Shown piece by piece: positions 8,682 through 16,729 of a stretch of DNA of 64,000 nt (the stretch's first letter is position 1; each line of letters starts with the position of its first letter). A program made the translations under genes and the position numbers. The DNA is taken from positions 1 to 64,000 of the forward strand of contig JAEYOY010000002.1 of assembly GCA_023411215.1 (NCBI GenBank), read 5' to 3'. This DNA comes from Bacillota bacterium (GTDB taxonomy: Bacteria; Bacillota; Clostridia; Lachnospirales; Lachnospiraceae). The notes beneath the pieces were generated by a model. The model was not told where the DNA came from, searched no databases, and saw nothing but the letters and a program-made list of their open reading frames with translations.

Positions 8682-9554
8682 ATGTTATTTGGAGCACTAG
8701 AAGCCGGTGGCACAAAGATGGTCATGGCTATCGGCAATGAGAATGGGGAAATCCTGGAGCAGCTGTCTATTCCGACAGAGACACCGGATATTACCATGGT
8801 AAAAATAATTGATTATTTTAAAGATAAGAAAATAGAAGCTTTAGGTATTGGCTCCTTTGGGCCGATCGACCTGGATAAAGGTTCAAAAACCTACGGTAGC
8901 ATTACCTCAACCCCAAAGCTTGCCTGGGCAAATTATAATATTGTGAATGAGTTAAAGAACGCATTGCGAATTCCGATCGGCTTTGATACGGATGTGAATG
9001 CATCCGCTCTAGGTGAAGCCACATGGGGTATCATGAAAGGTTTAGATTCCGGTATCTATATTACAATTGGCACCGGTGTTGGCGTCGGCGTCTATATGAA
9101 CGGTGCTTTATTACATGGTATGCTACACCCCGAAGCAGGCCACGTCCTTCTGAGCAAACATCCTGAAGATACCTTTGAAGGGGTATGTCCATATCATCCG
9201 AACTGCCTTGAAGGCTTAGCATCCGGACCTTCCATCGAAAGGCGTTGGAGCAAAAAAGCATATGAATTAGAATCTAACGCAAAGGTTTGGGAGCTGGAGG
9301 CATATTATATCGCCCAGGGAATTGTTAATTATATTCTTACCTTGTCACCTCATAAGATTGTTCTCGGCGGCGGGGTAATGCATCAGGAGCAGCTATTTCC
9401 TTTGATTCGCAAGGAAGTCGCCAACTTGTTGAACGGATATATCATGACACGTCAGATGGAGGAGCTGGATCAATATATTGTACCTGCCTCCCTTCAGGAT
9501 AAACAGGGTATCATGGGTTGCATCCAGCTGGCGAAGCTGGAATTAATGCACTAA
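8682..9554 (+). CDS. scrK: ROK-family sugar kinase, fructokinase-like
   Basis: This 290-residue enzyme probably phosphorylates fructose (or mannose) with ATP. The N-terminal phosphate-binding motif is ALEAGGTKMV, and a second nucleotide motif IGTGVGVGVY lies near residue 130. The ROK catalytic/zinc region reads EAGHVLLSKHP then GVCPYHPNCLEGLASGP, with the His and Cys ligands of bacterial ROK fructokinases (ScrK/GmuE/YdhR subgroup). KIVLGGGVM is the C-terminal ROK motif. It is a single gene with a good GGAGG site and a weak hairpin downstream. The fructokinase assignment is by subgroup resemblance. Confidence 0.85.
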   Translation: MLFGALEAGGTKMVMAIGNENGEILEQLSIPTETPDITMVKIIDYFKDKKIEALGIGSFGPIDLDKGSKTYGSITSTPKLAWANYNIVNELKNALRIPIGFDTDVNASALGEATWGIMKGLDSGIYITIGTGVGVGVYMNGALLHGMLHPEAGHVLLSKHPEDTFEGVCPYHPNCLEGLASGPSIERRWSKKAYELESNAKVWELEAYYIAQGIVNYILTLSPHKIVLGGGVMHQEQLFPLIRKEVANLLNGYIMTRQMEELDQYIVPASLQDKQGIMGCIQLAKLELMH

Positions 9555-9586
9555 CTTAGCTAATAGCTTCTAGACATAACAATATA

Positions 9587-9624
9587 GCATAGATATGTAT
9601 CGCTTGCCCAATACTTATCTATGC
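9587..9624 (+). terminator. Hairpin downstream of the ROK kinase gene
   Basis: GCATAGATA (9587-9595) pairs with TATCTATGC (9616-9624) around a 20-nt loop. There is no clear U-run, so terminator function is only likely. Confidence 0.4.
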
Positions 9625-9693
9625 ATACTGTTAATGTTGTATATTCCCCATACAACCTGATATAAGTCAAGAGTTGCCCCTTATGATACTTTA

Positions 9694-10299
9694 CTAATTC
9701 ACTACATAAATTCTATCGATTAAACTTTGAAGTAGCCTATAATCATTGGATCCTATCAATACAATCTTTTCTTCCTTAGCATAATTGTGAAGGAAAAACA
9801 TAATCTTTTTCCGATCTTTCTTATGAAAGCTTTCCAAAAAGGTATCAAGAAGAATCAATGTCTTTTCTTTCAAAAATAAGCTTATGAGCTTAACTTTCTT
9901 ACGATCAATTTCTTTTAAGAAATTGATTCCTGTATTAATATAAGCAAGTAAACCAAATTCCTTTAAAAGCCCCTTTTTTCGTTCTTCATAATTCTCGTCA
10001 AAGGCATTTTCCAATGTGCCAAAAAAATCAAGGAAGTCATTCACAGATAATTCGGTATTAACAATTGAATTCTTCGTAAGGACAGCGATATGCTCAATAT
10101 ATTCCTCATAACTACCCTTCATGCTTATTGAATCTAATACCACATCTCCTTCAAAGTGCCCCAATCCGGATAACAATGAGATAATTTCGTCCTTTTTATC
10201 ACCATAAATTCCGGCCAAGGTACAATTATCAATATCGATTGATATACCGTTCTTCTCCTGGGGAAATTCTAACATATGATTTACTCTTATATTTAGCAC
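9694..10299 (-). CDS. Degenerate ABC-type ATPase domain protein lacking the catalytic motifs
   Basis: This 201-residue protein has a trace of the ABC-transporter ATPase fold in the right order. A FEGDVVLDSISMKG strand pair, NTELSVNDFLDFFGTL (compare the usual D-L-T-V-R-E-N-L), an FGL helix and a C-terminal LLQSLIDRIYVV all match. Every catalytic motif is altered: the Walker A position reads GIYGDKKDE rather than GxxGxGKS/T, the signature LSGGQ position reads LKEIDRKKV, Walker B is LILLDT with no following Glu, and the H-loop is GSND. It is therefore probably a non-hydrolysing pseudo-ATPase rather than a decayed gene, since the frame is intact and long. It lies downstream of the agr locus on the same strand but beyond a strong terminator. 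No partner permease is present. Confidence 0.6.
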   Translation of the reverse strand: MLNIRVNHMLEFPQEKNGISIDIDNCTLAGIYGDKKDEIISLLSGLGHFEGDVVLDSISMKGSYEEYIEHIAVLTKNSIVNTELSVNDFLDFFGTLENAFDENYEERKKGLLKEFGLLAYINTGINFLKEIDRKKVKLISLFLKEKTLILLDTFLESFHKKDRKKIMFFLHNYAKEEKIVLIGSNDYRLLQSLIDRIYVVN

Positions 10300-10681
10300 T
10301 ATTTATCTCCTATATCCGTTGCTTTTCCACTAATATGTTACAATATACAAAGGGCGAACACAATAATACCTCATTATTTGATATTTATTTCATATCATTC
10401 TGCACTCTTTTGCGAAGACTAATATAGTATTCTTGATAATTTGGCATATTTTCTTTATTATTCTGCATTTCAGTATAGGGTAAATCTAAGAATCGGTCTT
10501 CACACTTTCAAGTTTGTGCCGGTGTCACGTCATCAGATTGTAAAAATACCTGCTGCACAAACTATTTCACAGAGTAGGTATATTAAGTCAGAATTTCTAT
10601 GATACAAAAAATGACTTATGCAAAATTTCAATTTGCATAAGTCATTTTAGTAATATATTCTGTCAAAAAACATAGACTAGT
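10300..10681. other. Non-coding region downstream of the agr operon
   Basis: This region holds the agr terminator (10608-10648) and a divergent member of the dispersed palindromic family. In that element AGTTTGTGCC (10511-10520) pairs with the GCACAAACT copy at 10555-10563. The remainder is AT-rich with no supported gene. It would contain the promoter of the pseudo-ABC gene, which was not identified. Confidence 0.5.
10608..10648. terminator. Strong bidirectional terminator after agrD
   Basis: A perfect 17-bp inverted repeat, AAAATGACTTATGCAAA / TTTGCATAAGTCATTTT, encloses a 7-nt loop. On the minus strand the stem is followed by a T-rich stretch (complement of 10602-10611). It lies 33 bp after the agrD stop and closes the agr operon. 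Confidence 0.85.
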
Positions 10682-10855
10682 TTATTTAATGCCACCCATA
10701 AGCTCCTTAACACTTACATTATCAATGTTCTCAGGACGCTTAGGCTCAAAAAAGATTAAAATACAATCACCAATTCTAAATAATGCAAGCGATAAAACAG
10801 ATAAAGATAATAAAGAGCTACACATCTTTGTTACTAATAAACTTGCTTTTTTCAT
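10682..10855 (-). CDS. agrD: AgrD-like precursor of a cyclic thiolactone autoinducing peptide
   Basis: This 57-codon gene has a strong ribosome-binding site (AGGAGG then AAGGAGC) and an ATG at 10853-10855. It overlaps the last 38 bp of agrB, as agrD often does. The peptide shows the three AgrD parts. First is an amphipathic leader, MKKASLLVTKMCSSLLSLSV and onward. The core is Cys31-Ile-Leu-Ile-Phe35. The acidic/proline-rich tail is FEPKRPENI and onward. The spacing from Cys to the tail prolines matches clostridial AgrD, such as the C. perfringens CLWFT precursor followed by HQPEEPKSL. AgrB would cleave after Phe35, giving a five-residue CILIF ring with an N-terminal extension of unknown length. 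Confidence 0.85.
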   Translation of the reverse strand: MKKASLLVTKMCSSLLSLSVLSLALFRIGDCILIFFEPKRPENIDNVSVKELMGGIK

Positions 10856-11444
10856 GCTCCTTTTCCTCCTTACTTAATTTATATGGTATTAATACTGCTC
10901 CTTCAAGCAGTAATGCCATCGAGGCTACAACTATGTATTCTTTCCAAACACTAAAAAACAAAATTCCAATAATAACCATAAAGCTTTCTGCCACTATTAT
11001 ATACCTAGACACCCTCTTGTTCAAGTGTTTTTTTTCAGCGGATAATCGTCGGTTATGATGATCGACAGGAGCAAAAGCAAATATCAGTATAATTGATAAT
11101 AACAGGCAGACAATAGTACCAATATACCACATTGCTGATTTGCTGATAAATATTGACATATAGATCAGCATTAATGTCGAAAGCAGTGAAAGCAGTAAGC
11201 ATCCAACTCTTGTTTTGGCATGGTATCCGCCAGCAAATTTTCTAATAGGGGCATAGAAAACGACAAAAATGATCATTTTATCAGGTAACTTCAAAAGAAT
11301 AGATACAAGAGAAAACACAATCCAAGTTATTAAGCCGGAGATGAAGTTCTCCAGTGCATAGGCATATATCTCACGATTCTCAGCATTGATTTTATTGTTT
11401 TTAGATAAATTATTCAATACCAAATCAGCTATTTTATTAATCAT
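10818..11444 (-). CDS. agrB: AgrB-like accessory gene regulator peptidase/exporter
   Basis: This 208-residue multi-pass membrane cysteine endopeptidase removes the AgrD tail and helps form the thiolactone. The catalytic pair is visible as His75 in RKFAGGYHAK and Cys82 in VGCLLLS, seven residues apart as in S. aureus AgrB (His77/Cys84). Hydrophobic segments lie near residues 38-53, 55-66, 80-105, 110-130 and 150-185. The ribosome-binding site AGGAGAG lies 6 nt upstream of the ATG. Only 35 bp separate it from the response-regulator gene, so agrA, agrB and agrD are probably co-transcribed. Confidence 0.95.
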   Translation of the reverse strand: MINKIADLVLNNLSKNNKINAENREIYAYALENFISGLITWIVFSLVSILLKLPDKMIIFVVFYAPIRKFAGGYHAKTRVGCLLLSLLSTLMLIYMSIFISKSAMWYIGTIVCLLLSIILIFAFAPVDHHNRRLSAEKKHLNKRVSRYIIVAESFMVIIGILFFSVWKEYIVVASMALLLEGAVLIPYKLSKEEKEHEKSKFISNKDV

Positions 11445-11479
11445 TCTTATCTCTCCTACAAGTATCTATTGGATTTTTT

Positions 11480-12199
11480 CTACGCATGTGGATATTCTAA
11501 ATATCTTCTCTTGACATCTTTTGAATAGGTTCGTCCAATCGTAAATATTTCACCGGTTTTCATAAATAATTTATTGAGTTTAATTTCCTCTACTTCGTCC
11601 AAGTTCACAATGATACCTTGGCTAATTCGGATAAAATCAGCCTCTAATCTACCTGCCAGCGAAGTAATCGTTTCATAAACATTATGCTTTGATACTTTTG
11701 TCACGATAGCAGTCATCGTTTCTACTCGTTCAATATAGATAATATTGGATCGATTAATTTTTTTCTTAATATTATCTTCCGTTATAATAATAGGCGTTTG
11801 TGATTTCTGTTTGTTGATATAATTCACCTGTAGAATTGCCTTCTTAAATACGCGTTCCAGACGTTCCGGATCAATTGGTTTCGTTAGAAAGCTGAAAGCT
11901 TCAACCGTAAAAGCATCGTATGCAAATTCTCTGTGTCCGGTAATAAATATGGTAATCGTTCTAGGATATTTCTTCATAATCGTAGAGGCTGTTTGAATCC
12001 CGTTCATGCCCTTAAGATCAATGTCCATGAATATGATGTCAACTTCTTCCTTTTCAACATATTCAATTAATGACTCTCCGTTTGTAAAGCCTAAAACATT
12101 CGTATTAAGGCGATACTTTTTTGATAGTTCAAAAATATATGTACAATTAATTTTTAATGCTATCGTTTCATCTTCACAGACTGCAATCTTAAGTTTCAT
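11480..12199 (-). CDS. agrA: LytTR-family response regulator (AgrA-like)
   Basis: This 239-residue response regulator has a receiver domain (about 1-125) with the acidic pair CEDE, phospho-Asp in VDIIFMDIDLKGMNGIQTA, and the conserved Thr and Lys in FITGHREFAYDA and LTKPID. The C-terminal LytTR DNA-binding domain (about 140-235) carries IYIERVETMTAIV, FIRISQGIIVNLDEVEEI and FTIGRTYSKDVKRRY. It is predicted to be phosphorylated by the AgrC-like kinase at 12483 and to activate agr and target promoters. Candidate LytTR half-sites could not be called with confidence in the AT-rich upstream DNA. Confidence 0.92.
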   Translation of the reverse strand: MKLKIAVCEDETIALKINCTYIFELSKKYRLNTNVLGFTNGESLIEYVEKEEVDIIFMDIDLKGMNGIQTASTIMKKYPRTITIFITGHREFAYDAFTVEAFSFLTKPIDPERLERVFKKAILQVNYINKQKSQTPIIITEDNIKKKINRSNIIYIERVETMTAIVTKVSKHNVYETITSLAGRLEADFIRISQGIIVNLDEVEEIKLNKLFMKTGEIFTIGRTYSKDVKRRYLEYPHA

Positions 12200-12260
12200 A
12201 AAGATACCCCTTATCTGCTGATTATAATTATTATATAACTATATTTTAACATAACATATC

Positions 12261-12466
12261 TGCACTTGTGTTAGTTTGTACCAAGTTCATTTTCTACACT
12301 TTGTTTTATCAAACACCAAACTTCTCACAGAGAATTAACATTCGCTTGGTGAGAATTATGCTTTTCAATAATTTAACTATATATACCTGCCCTCTGAGTT
12401 AGCTTGTGCCGAGTACGTTATTTGTACTTTGGTTTCGAAGGCATAAACTATCAATTGTGAATTATT
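12261..12466. repeat. Two diverged copies of the dispersed palindromic element between agrC and agrA
   Basis: The segments around 12271-12390 and 12391-12466 keep the skeleton of the element seen at 20741, 33786 and 53191. Both carry T/G-T-T-A-G-[CT]-T-T-G-T-[AG]-C-C-[GA]-A-G followed by a distant complementary arm, and an A/T-rich TTGTGAATTATTG arm next to the agrC stop. Pairing is imperfect. The 283-bp gap between agrC and agrA is filled mainly by these repeats. Confidence 0.45.
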
Positions 12467-12482
12467 GTTTTTTATTACATGT

Positions 12483-13796
12483 TCAAGTAGGCATTATTAT
12501 GCATAAATTAAATACATCGTCATCATAATCAAAATTAATCTTTCCGTTGTATTTATTTACAACATCAATGATATTTTCTGTACCAATGCCATGCAGATTC
12601 TTATCTGCTTTACTAGTCAGGAATTTACCTTTTCTTATTACCGGCTTCTCTCCTATTGAATTCTCACATTGAATAATACATCCCGATTCAGTCTTTTGTA
12701 TAGACATATTTACAAATTTAAAATCAACTGCCTTGGAAGCTGCTTCGATTGCATTATCCAATATATTTCCAAACAATACGCAGATATCCTTTTCCGGTAT
12801 ATTAATATCCGAAGCAGCTACGAAGCTCTGAAAATCGACCTCAAGCTCTTTTGCTTTTTCTCTTTTGGAATTTAATAATACGGAAAGGGTTTTATTCTCA
12901 ACAACAATATACTCATTTGCAACGGCCACATCCTGATATAAATCATCGACATATTCCCTTAAATCGTCATACTTCTGCTCATATATAAGGCTTTTAATCA
13001 ACCCAATATGATTGTTCATATCGTGCCTTAATTTTCTAAGATTATCAGTAATTTTGATAATATCTTTACTTTGTTTCAATTCCAATTCTATCTGTTGCAA
13101 TTTCAATCGAGTCTCAATTTCTCTTTTTGATTCCTTCTCTATCTTGAGAATCAAAGAAAAAGTTAGCAGAGTAGTTAAGAAGATAACTACATAAAAGAAC
13201 TGAATCACAGTATATAGATTAACCTCGGTATTACTGACATTGGTATATACTGCTACTCCGCCCAGAACCAGAATTATATTAAATACGATTAGAATAAATA
13301 TGTTACTAAATGCAGTAATCTTAATCTCAAGCTTGCCTTTTCTTCCTCGGATAAACACCTCAAACACAAGTAATGTCAACAACTTATTACCCAAACTGGC
13401 CCATAAATTAATGGTCTCATTGGTTGTAATTTCATCTATTGATAATCTTAACGCAAAGAAAAGAAAGCCTAATGTTAAAAGTTCAACAATAAATATTCCG
13501 AAATAATAAATTCCCCACGCGACAAACTTCTCAAAAAGAGGATTTTTAAATAAATAACAATTTAAAACAAACATATAGATTGCTATAAATACCGAACCAT
13601 ATACCCTATATCCTCCCAGATTGTCCATTGAAAATATTAAATCCTTCGCTAGTATGATTACATAAATGGATACGGCAGCCAGGATGTAATACCTTTTCTT
13701 AAACTTTAGATCAAGTGCATGAACCATTAGGCGATACCATATTATAGCTTCGATAAGTTGATATATATACTCAAGAATTATTGTAACTGTAGCCAT
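12483..13796 (-). CDS. agrC: AgrC-like sensor histidine kinase (GHKL family)
   Basis: This roughly 437-residue membrane receptor kinase is the likely receptor for the agrD peptide. Six or so hydrophobic helices fill the first 210 residues. A coiled-coil linker (EKESKREIETRLKLQQIELE) leads to the phospho-acceptor motif LRKLRHDMNNHIGLIKSL. The GHKL ATPase follows with LFGNILDNAIEAA (N box) and KNLHGIGTENIIDVVNKY (G box). The start chosen at 13796 (MATVTIILEY) has GAGG 6 nt upstream, whereas an in-frame ATG four codons earlier overlaps that Shine-Dalgarno. It lies first in the agr locus, separated from agrA by a repeat-filled gap. Confidence 0.9.
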   Translation of the reverse strand: MATVTIILEYIYQLIEAIIWYRLMVHALDLKFKKRYYILAAVSIYVIILAKDLIFSMDNLGGYRVYGSVFIAIYMFVLNCYLFKNPLFEKFVAWGIYYFGIFIVELLTLGFLFFALRLSIDEITTNETINLWASLGNKLLTLLVFEVFIRGRKGKLEIKITAFSNIFILIVFNIILVLGGVAVYTNVSNTEVNLYTVIQFFYVVIFLTTLLTFSLILKIEKESKREIETRLKLQQIELELKQSKDIIKITDNLRKLRHDMNNHIGLIKSLIYEQKYDDLREYVDDLYQDVAVANEYIVVENKTLSVLLNSKREKAKELEVDFQSFVAASDINIPEKDICVLFGNILDNAIEAASKAVDFKFVNMSIQKTESGCIIQCENSIGEKPVIRKGKFLTSKADKNLHGIGTENIIDVVNKYNGKINFDYDDDVFNLCIIMPT

Positions 13797-13938
13797 TATA
13801 CACCTCATATTTGTATCTGTTATTTTTATATACCTATAGTCGTTAATAGTAAATCTTTACTATAAATCTATCATATTTTGACATAATATGCAATTCACAT
13901 TTACCAAAATTTATTCAATTATAAATTCTAGCATGACA

Positions 13939-13977
13939 AAGGCAGACCCCCAGGAAATAATCCTAGTAGTCTGCCCT
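13939..13977 (-). terminator. Terminator downstream of sigG
   Basis: The stem GGCAGAC (13941-13947) / GTCTGCC (13969-13975) has an internal CAGGA/TCCTA pairing and is flanked by AA/TT. On the minus strand it ends TTTGTC. It separates the sporulation sigma operon from agrC. Confidence 0.6.
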
Positions 13978-14027
13978 TATCCTTACTCTATATGAATCAA
14001 TTCATCCAAGGATGAAATGATTACCTC

Positions 14028-14807
14028 TTATGATATCAGATAGTTTCTCATGTTTTTCAAAGCAGATTTTTCCAATCTGCTAACCTGAGCCTGAGAGATA
14101 TTGATCTCCTTTGCTACCTCCATCTGTGTCTTCCCTTCAAAGAAACGAAGTTTTATTATATTGTTTTCCCTAGCGGATAGTTTATCCATAGCCTCCTTCA
14201 GAGATATCTCCTCTATCCAGTTCTCCTCCTTGTTCTTCTTATCACTGACCTGATCCATGATATACAAGGCATCTCCACCTTCGACATAGACCGGATCATA
14301 CAGAGATACAGGACTTTGAATCGCATCCAGGGCATATACAATATCCTCTTTGCTAATACCGATCTCTGCTGCAATCTCACTGATGGTTGGCTCCTTTTCA
14401 TTCCGCTTCACCAAAGCCTCCTTCGCATAAATCGCTTTATAAGCGGTATCTCGAAGGGATCGGCTGACTCGGATTGCATTATTATCCCTTAGGTATCTAC
14501 GTATTTCACCGATAATCATCGGTACCGCATAGGTGGAGAATTTTACATTCTGTGTTATATCAAAATTGTCGATTGCCTTCATCAAACCGATGCAGCCAAT
14601 TTGAAATAAATCGTCAACATTTTCATTGCTGCCCGAGAATCTTTGGATTATAGAAAGCACTAATCTTAGATTTCCCTTAATATAAAGTTCTCTTGCCTCC
14701 TTATCACCCTTCAATATTTTCTGAAACAATTCTTCCTTTTCAGTGTTTTTTAACAATGGCAATTTAGCTGTATTAACACCGCAAATCTCAACCTTATAAA
14801 GAGCCAT
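14028..14807 (-). CDS. sigG: RNA polymerase sporulation sigma factor SigG
   Basis: This 259-residue late forespore sigma factor starts MALYKVEICGVNTAKLPLL, which contains the SigG-specific N-terminal signature. Region 2 shows NLRLVLSIIQRF, DLFQIGCIGLMKAIDNFD and YAVPMIIGEIRRYLRDNN. Region 3 has ISEIAAEIGISKEDI, and region 4 has LRFFEGKTQMEVAKEINISQAQVSRLE. It lies 102 bp after sigE. That gap holds a candidate forespore promoter, consistent with sigG being read both from the spoIIG operon and from its own promoter. Confidence 0.97.
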   Translation of the reverse strand: MALYKVEICGVNTAKLPLLKNTEKEELFQKILKGDKEARELYIKGNLRLVLSIIQRFSGSNENVDDLFQIGCIGLMKAIDNFDITQNVKFSTYAVPMIIGEIRRYLRDNNAIRVSRSLRDTAYKAIYAKEALVKRNEKEPTISEIAAEIGISKEDIVYALDAIQSPVSLYDPVYVEGGDALYIMDQVSDKKNKEENWIEEISLKEAMDKLSARENNIIKLRFFEGKTQMEVAKEINISQAQVSRLEKSALKNMRNYLIS

Positions 14808-14842
14808 ATCGAAACCTCCGAATCATTCATTTTCTTTATAAA

Positions 14843-14871
14843 ATGATTCACGTTTTCGCTCTTGTTTATAC
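14843..14871 (-). promoter_or_regulatory. Candidate SigF/SigG-type forespore promoter of sigG
   Basis: On the minus strand GTATA (14867-14871) is followed after exactly 15 bp by GTGAATCAT (14843-14851). This matches the forespore consensus GYATA-15-GGnnAnnMT with one mismatch. The -10 overlaps a stem (GAATCATTTT / AAAATGAATGATTC, about 14821-14850), which could bias the resemblance. Confidence 0.4.
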
Positions 14872-14909
14872 GATTAATAGATAAGAAATAATTTCCATTT
14901 TGCTACGAA

Positions 14910-15650
14910 CTACTCGAAACGTACCATTTCCTTCTTCAGCCGCTTAATAATCTTCTTTTCCAATCTTGATATATAAGATTGAGAAATTCCAAGCAGATCT
15001 GCAACTTCCTTCTGCGTTCGCTCAATTCCATCATCCGTATTTAAACCGAAACGAAGGTCAACAATAATTCGTTCTCGATCTGACAGCTTTGACAAGGCTC
15101 TACGGAGTAACTTACGGTCAACCTCTTCTTCAATATTGCGATAGATTACATCCTCTTCGGTCCCTAATATATCGGATAGAAGCAGCTCATTTCCGTCCCA
15201 ATCCACATTCAAAGGTTCGTCAATGGATACCTCTAGCTTTGTTTTATTGTTTCTACGCAGATACATTAAAATCTCATTCTCGATACACCTGGATGCATAA
15301 GTAGCAAGCTTAATATTTTTATCTGGATTAAAGGTATTGATTGCCTTGATCAGACCAATCGTACCAATAGAAATCAAGTCTTCCACTCCAACTCCGGTAT
15401 TATCAAACTTTTTAGCTATGTATACTACAAGCCTGAGATTATGTTCGACAAGGATTGATTTCATCTCTCCGTCCCGTTCTGTTCCCAGCTCATTAATCAC
15501 TTCTGCTTCCCTGACAGGATCTAATGGCGGAGGTAATACCTCAGCACCGCCAATGTAATGAATCTCGCCTTTATGTCCAAATATTATAGTACGTATGTCC
15601 GGGATCATCCGAAATTGAAACTTGTTCTGTATCGATAACTTTAAAAGCAT
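14910..15650 (-). CDS. sigE: RNA polymerase sporulation sigma factor SigE (pro-sigma-E)
   Basis: This 246-residue early mother-cell sigma factor is made as an inactive precursor. The first 30 or so residues are a basic/hydrophobic pro-sequence, and HYIGGAEVLPPPL at residues 31-43 aligns with the processing-site region of B. subtilis pro-SigE (YYIGGSEALPPPL), so SpoIIGA should cut close to residue 31. Region 2 (EHNLRLVVYIAKKFDNTG, EDLISIGTIGLIKAI, YASRCIENEILMYLR) and region 4 (SDRERIIVDLRFGL, TQKEVADLLGISQSYISRLE) are complete. GGGAGG precedes the ATG. spoIIGA lies 35 bp upstream. Confidence 0.97.
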   Translation of the reverse strand: MLLKLSIQNKFQFRMIPDIRTIIFGHKGEIHYIGGAEVLPPPLDPVREAEVINELGTERDGEMKSILVEHNLRLVVYIAKKFDNTGVGVEDLISIGTIGLIKAINTFNPDKNIKLATYASRCIENEILMYLRRNNKTKLEVSIDEPLNVDWDGNELLLSDILGTEEDVIYRNIEEEVDRKLLRRALSKLSDRERIIVDLRFGLNTDDGIERTQKEVADLLGISQSYISRLEKKIIKRLKKEMVRFE

Positions 15651-15685
15651 AATAAACCTCCCATATTTATCTTTATGATTGCGTG

Positions 15686-16660
15686 CTAAGAGTATAAAAG
15701 CTCTTTATGTAAAATCACGTGATATTCCTCCTTGGGGGATAAACTGTTATCCGAGATTGCTGCTGTAGTCTTATTACAACAGAATGTTTCTTTCCCCGTG
15801 TGTATAACTAATTGATCCAGCATTAATCCAAACATCATTCCCTGCGCTTTACCGATAGAGGAGTACGGAATGATACGAATTCGCAATAATAACTTTTTCA
15901 TTGTCTCAGATTGTTCCAAAGACGTAGCCAATTCTTCCTCCATCAAAGTTCCTGTAAGATAATTCTTTGTATTCTCAAACTCGTCGAGGAATTCCTTGGA
16001 TAATAATTCTTCAACAACTGAGCGCTCAATTACAATAACAGGCCTATGGTATAATGGATCGTAAAGGCAATTCCCTGTGTCGAGCAGTCCTTTCGTTTTG
16101 AAGCTGCGTCCTTCCAGTACTAGTTCTACATCATAAATATCCTTTTCCTTCTGTCGATAAAACTGCCATAATAACATTAAACCGATTGCCAACAATACAA
16201 TTATCATCATTGTAATGGCAACAAAGTACCATGATATATTGCTTAACATAATCGTATCTCCCAAATTCAACAACTCTAATCTAAGGCTGGTGTTATAATA
16301 AATAGAGTTCATCAAACCACCGACAATATATGTGATTAAACAGAAACTGATTCCCTGTTTTAGAAGGTCGGTCCATCTCATTTTGCCAAAGGCGGCCAAT
16401 AACATCAGGGGTATAGCTATTATCTTTATCAATATTGAGACTGCCTTTATTATGAATACGGACGGGAAGATATATGTCATAGAATTCACCCAAGGCATCA
16501 GGCTGATCAGTACGGCAGAACTTCCCCCAATCATCGCAGCACAACAGAGCCGACGAAACCCACTTCTTTTTCGATTCACTGTCTTGACTAGGATGAGCAG
16601 TATCAAATCTATACAGAAATTCAGGATAAATACGATATCCGGATAAATCTCTAGATACAA
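15686..16660 (-). CDS. spoIIGA: Sigma-E processing peptidase SpoIIGA
   Basis: This 324-residue membrane aspartic protease activates pro-sigma-E after septation. The N-terminal half holds five hydrophobic helices (from about residues 8, 36, 60, 90 and 130). The C-terminal protease half shows FKTKGLLDTGNCLYDPLYHR with the catalytic Asp-Thr-Gly near residue 190, RIIPYSSIGKAQGMMFG, and the C-terminal YHVILHKELL. The start is TTG at 16658-16660, with GGAGG placed 7 nt before it and MYLEIYPDIVFILNF matching the family N-terminus. It heads the spoIIGA-sigE-sigG operon. Confidence 0.93.
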   Translation of the reverse strand: MYLEIYPDIVFILNFCIDLILLILVKTVNRKRSGFRRLCCAAMIGGSSAVLISLMPWVNSMTYIFPSVFIIKAVSILIKIIAIPLMLLAAFGKMRWTDLLKQGISFCLITYIVGGLMNSIYYNTSLRLELLNLGDTIMLSNISWYFVAITMMIIVLLAIGLMLLWQFYRQKEKDIYDVELVLEGRSFKTKGLLDTGNCLYDPLYHRPVIVIERSVVEELLSKEFLDEFENTKNYLTGTLMEEELATSLEQSETMKKLLLRIRIIPYSSIGKAQGMMFGLMLDQLVIHTGKETFCCNKTTAAISDNSLSPKEEYHVILHKELLYS

Positions 16661-16729
16661 AATTCACCTCCAAAAGTTTGCTAAGCATCTTACGTAGTAT
16701 ATTTTATCTGACCTTAATGTACATAACCG

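Noticed and set aside
10689..10877. 62-codon plus-strand open frame opposite agrD
   Set aside because: It is antisense to the agrD gene and the end of agrB, and has no ribosome-binding site; the minus-strand reading gives a clear AgrD precursor.
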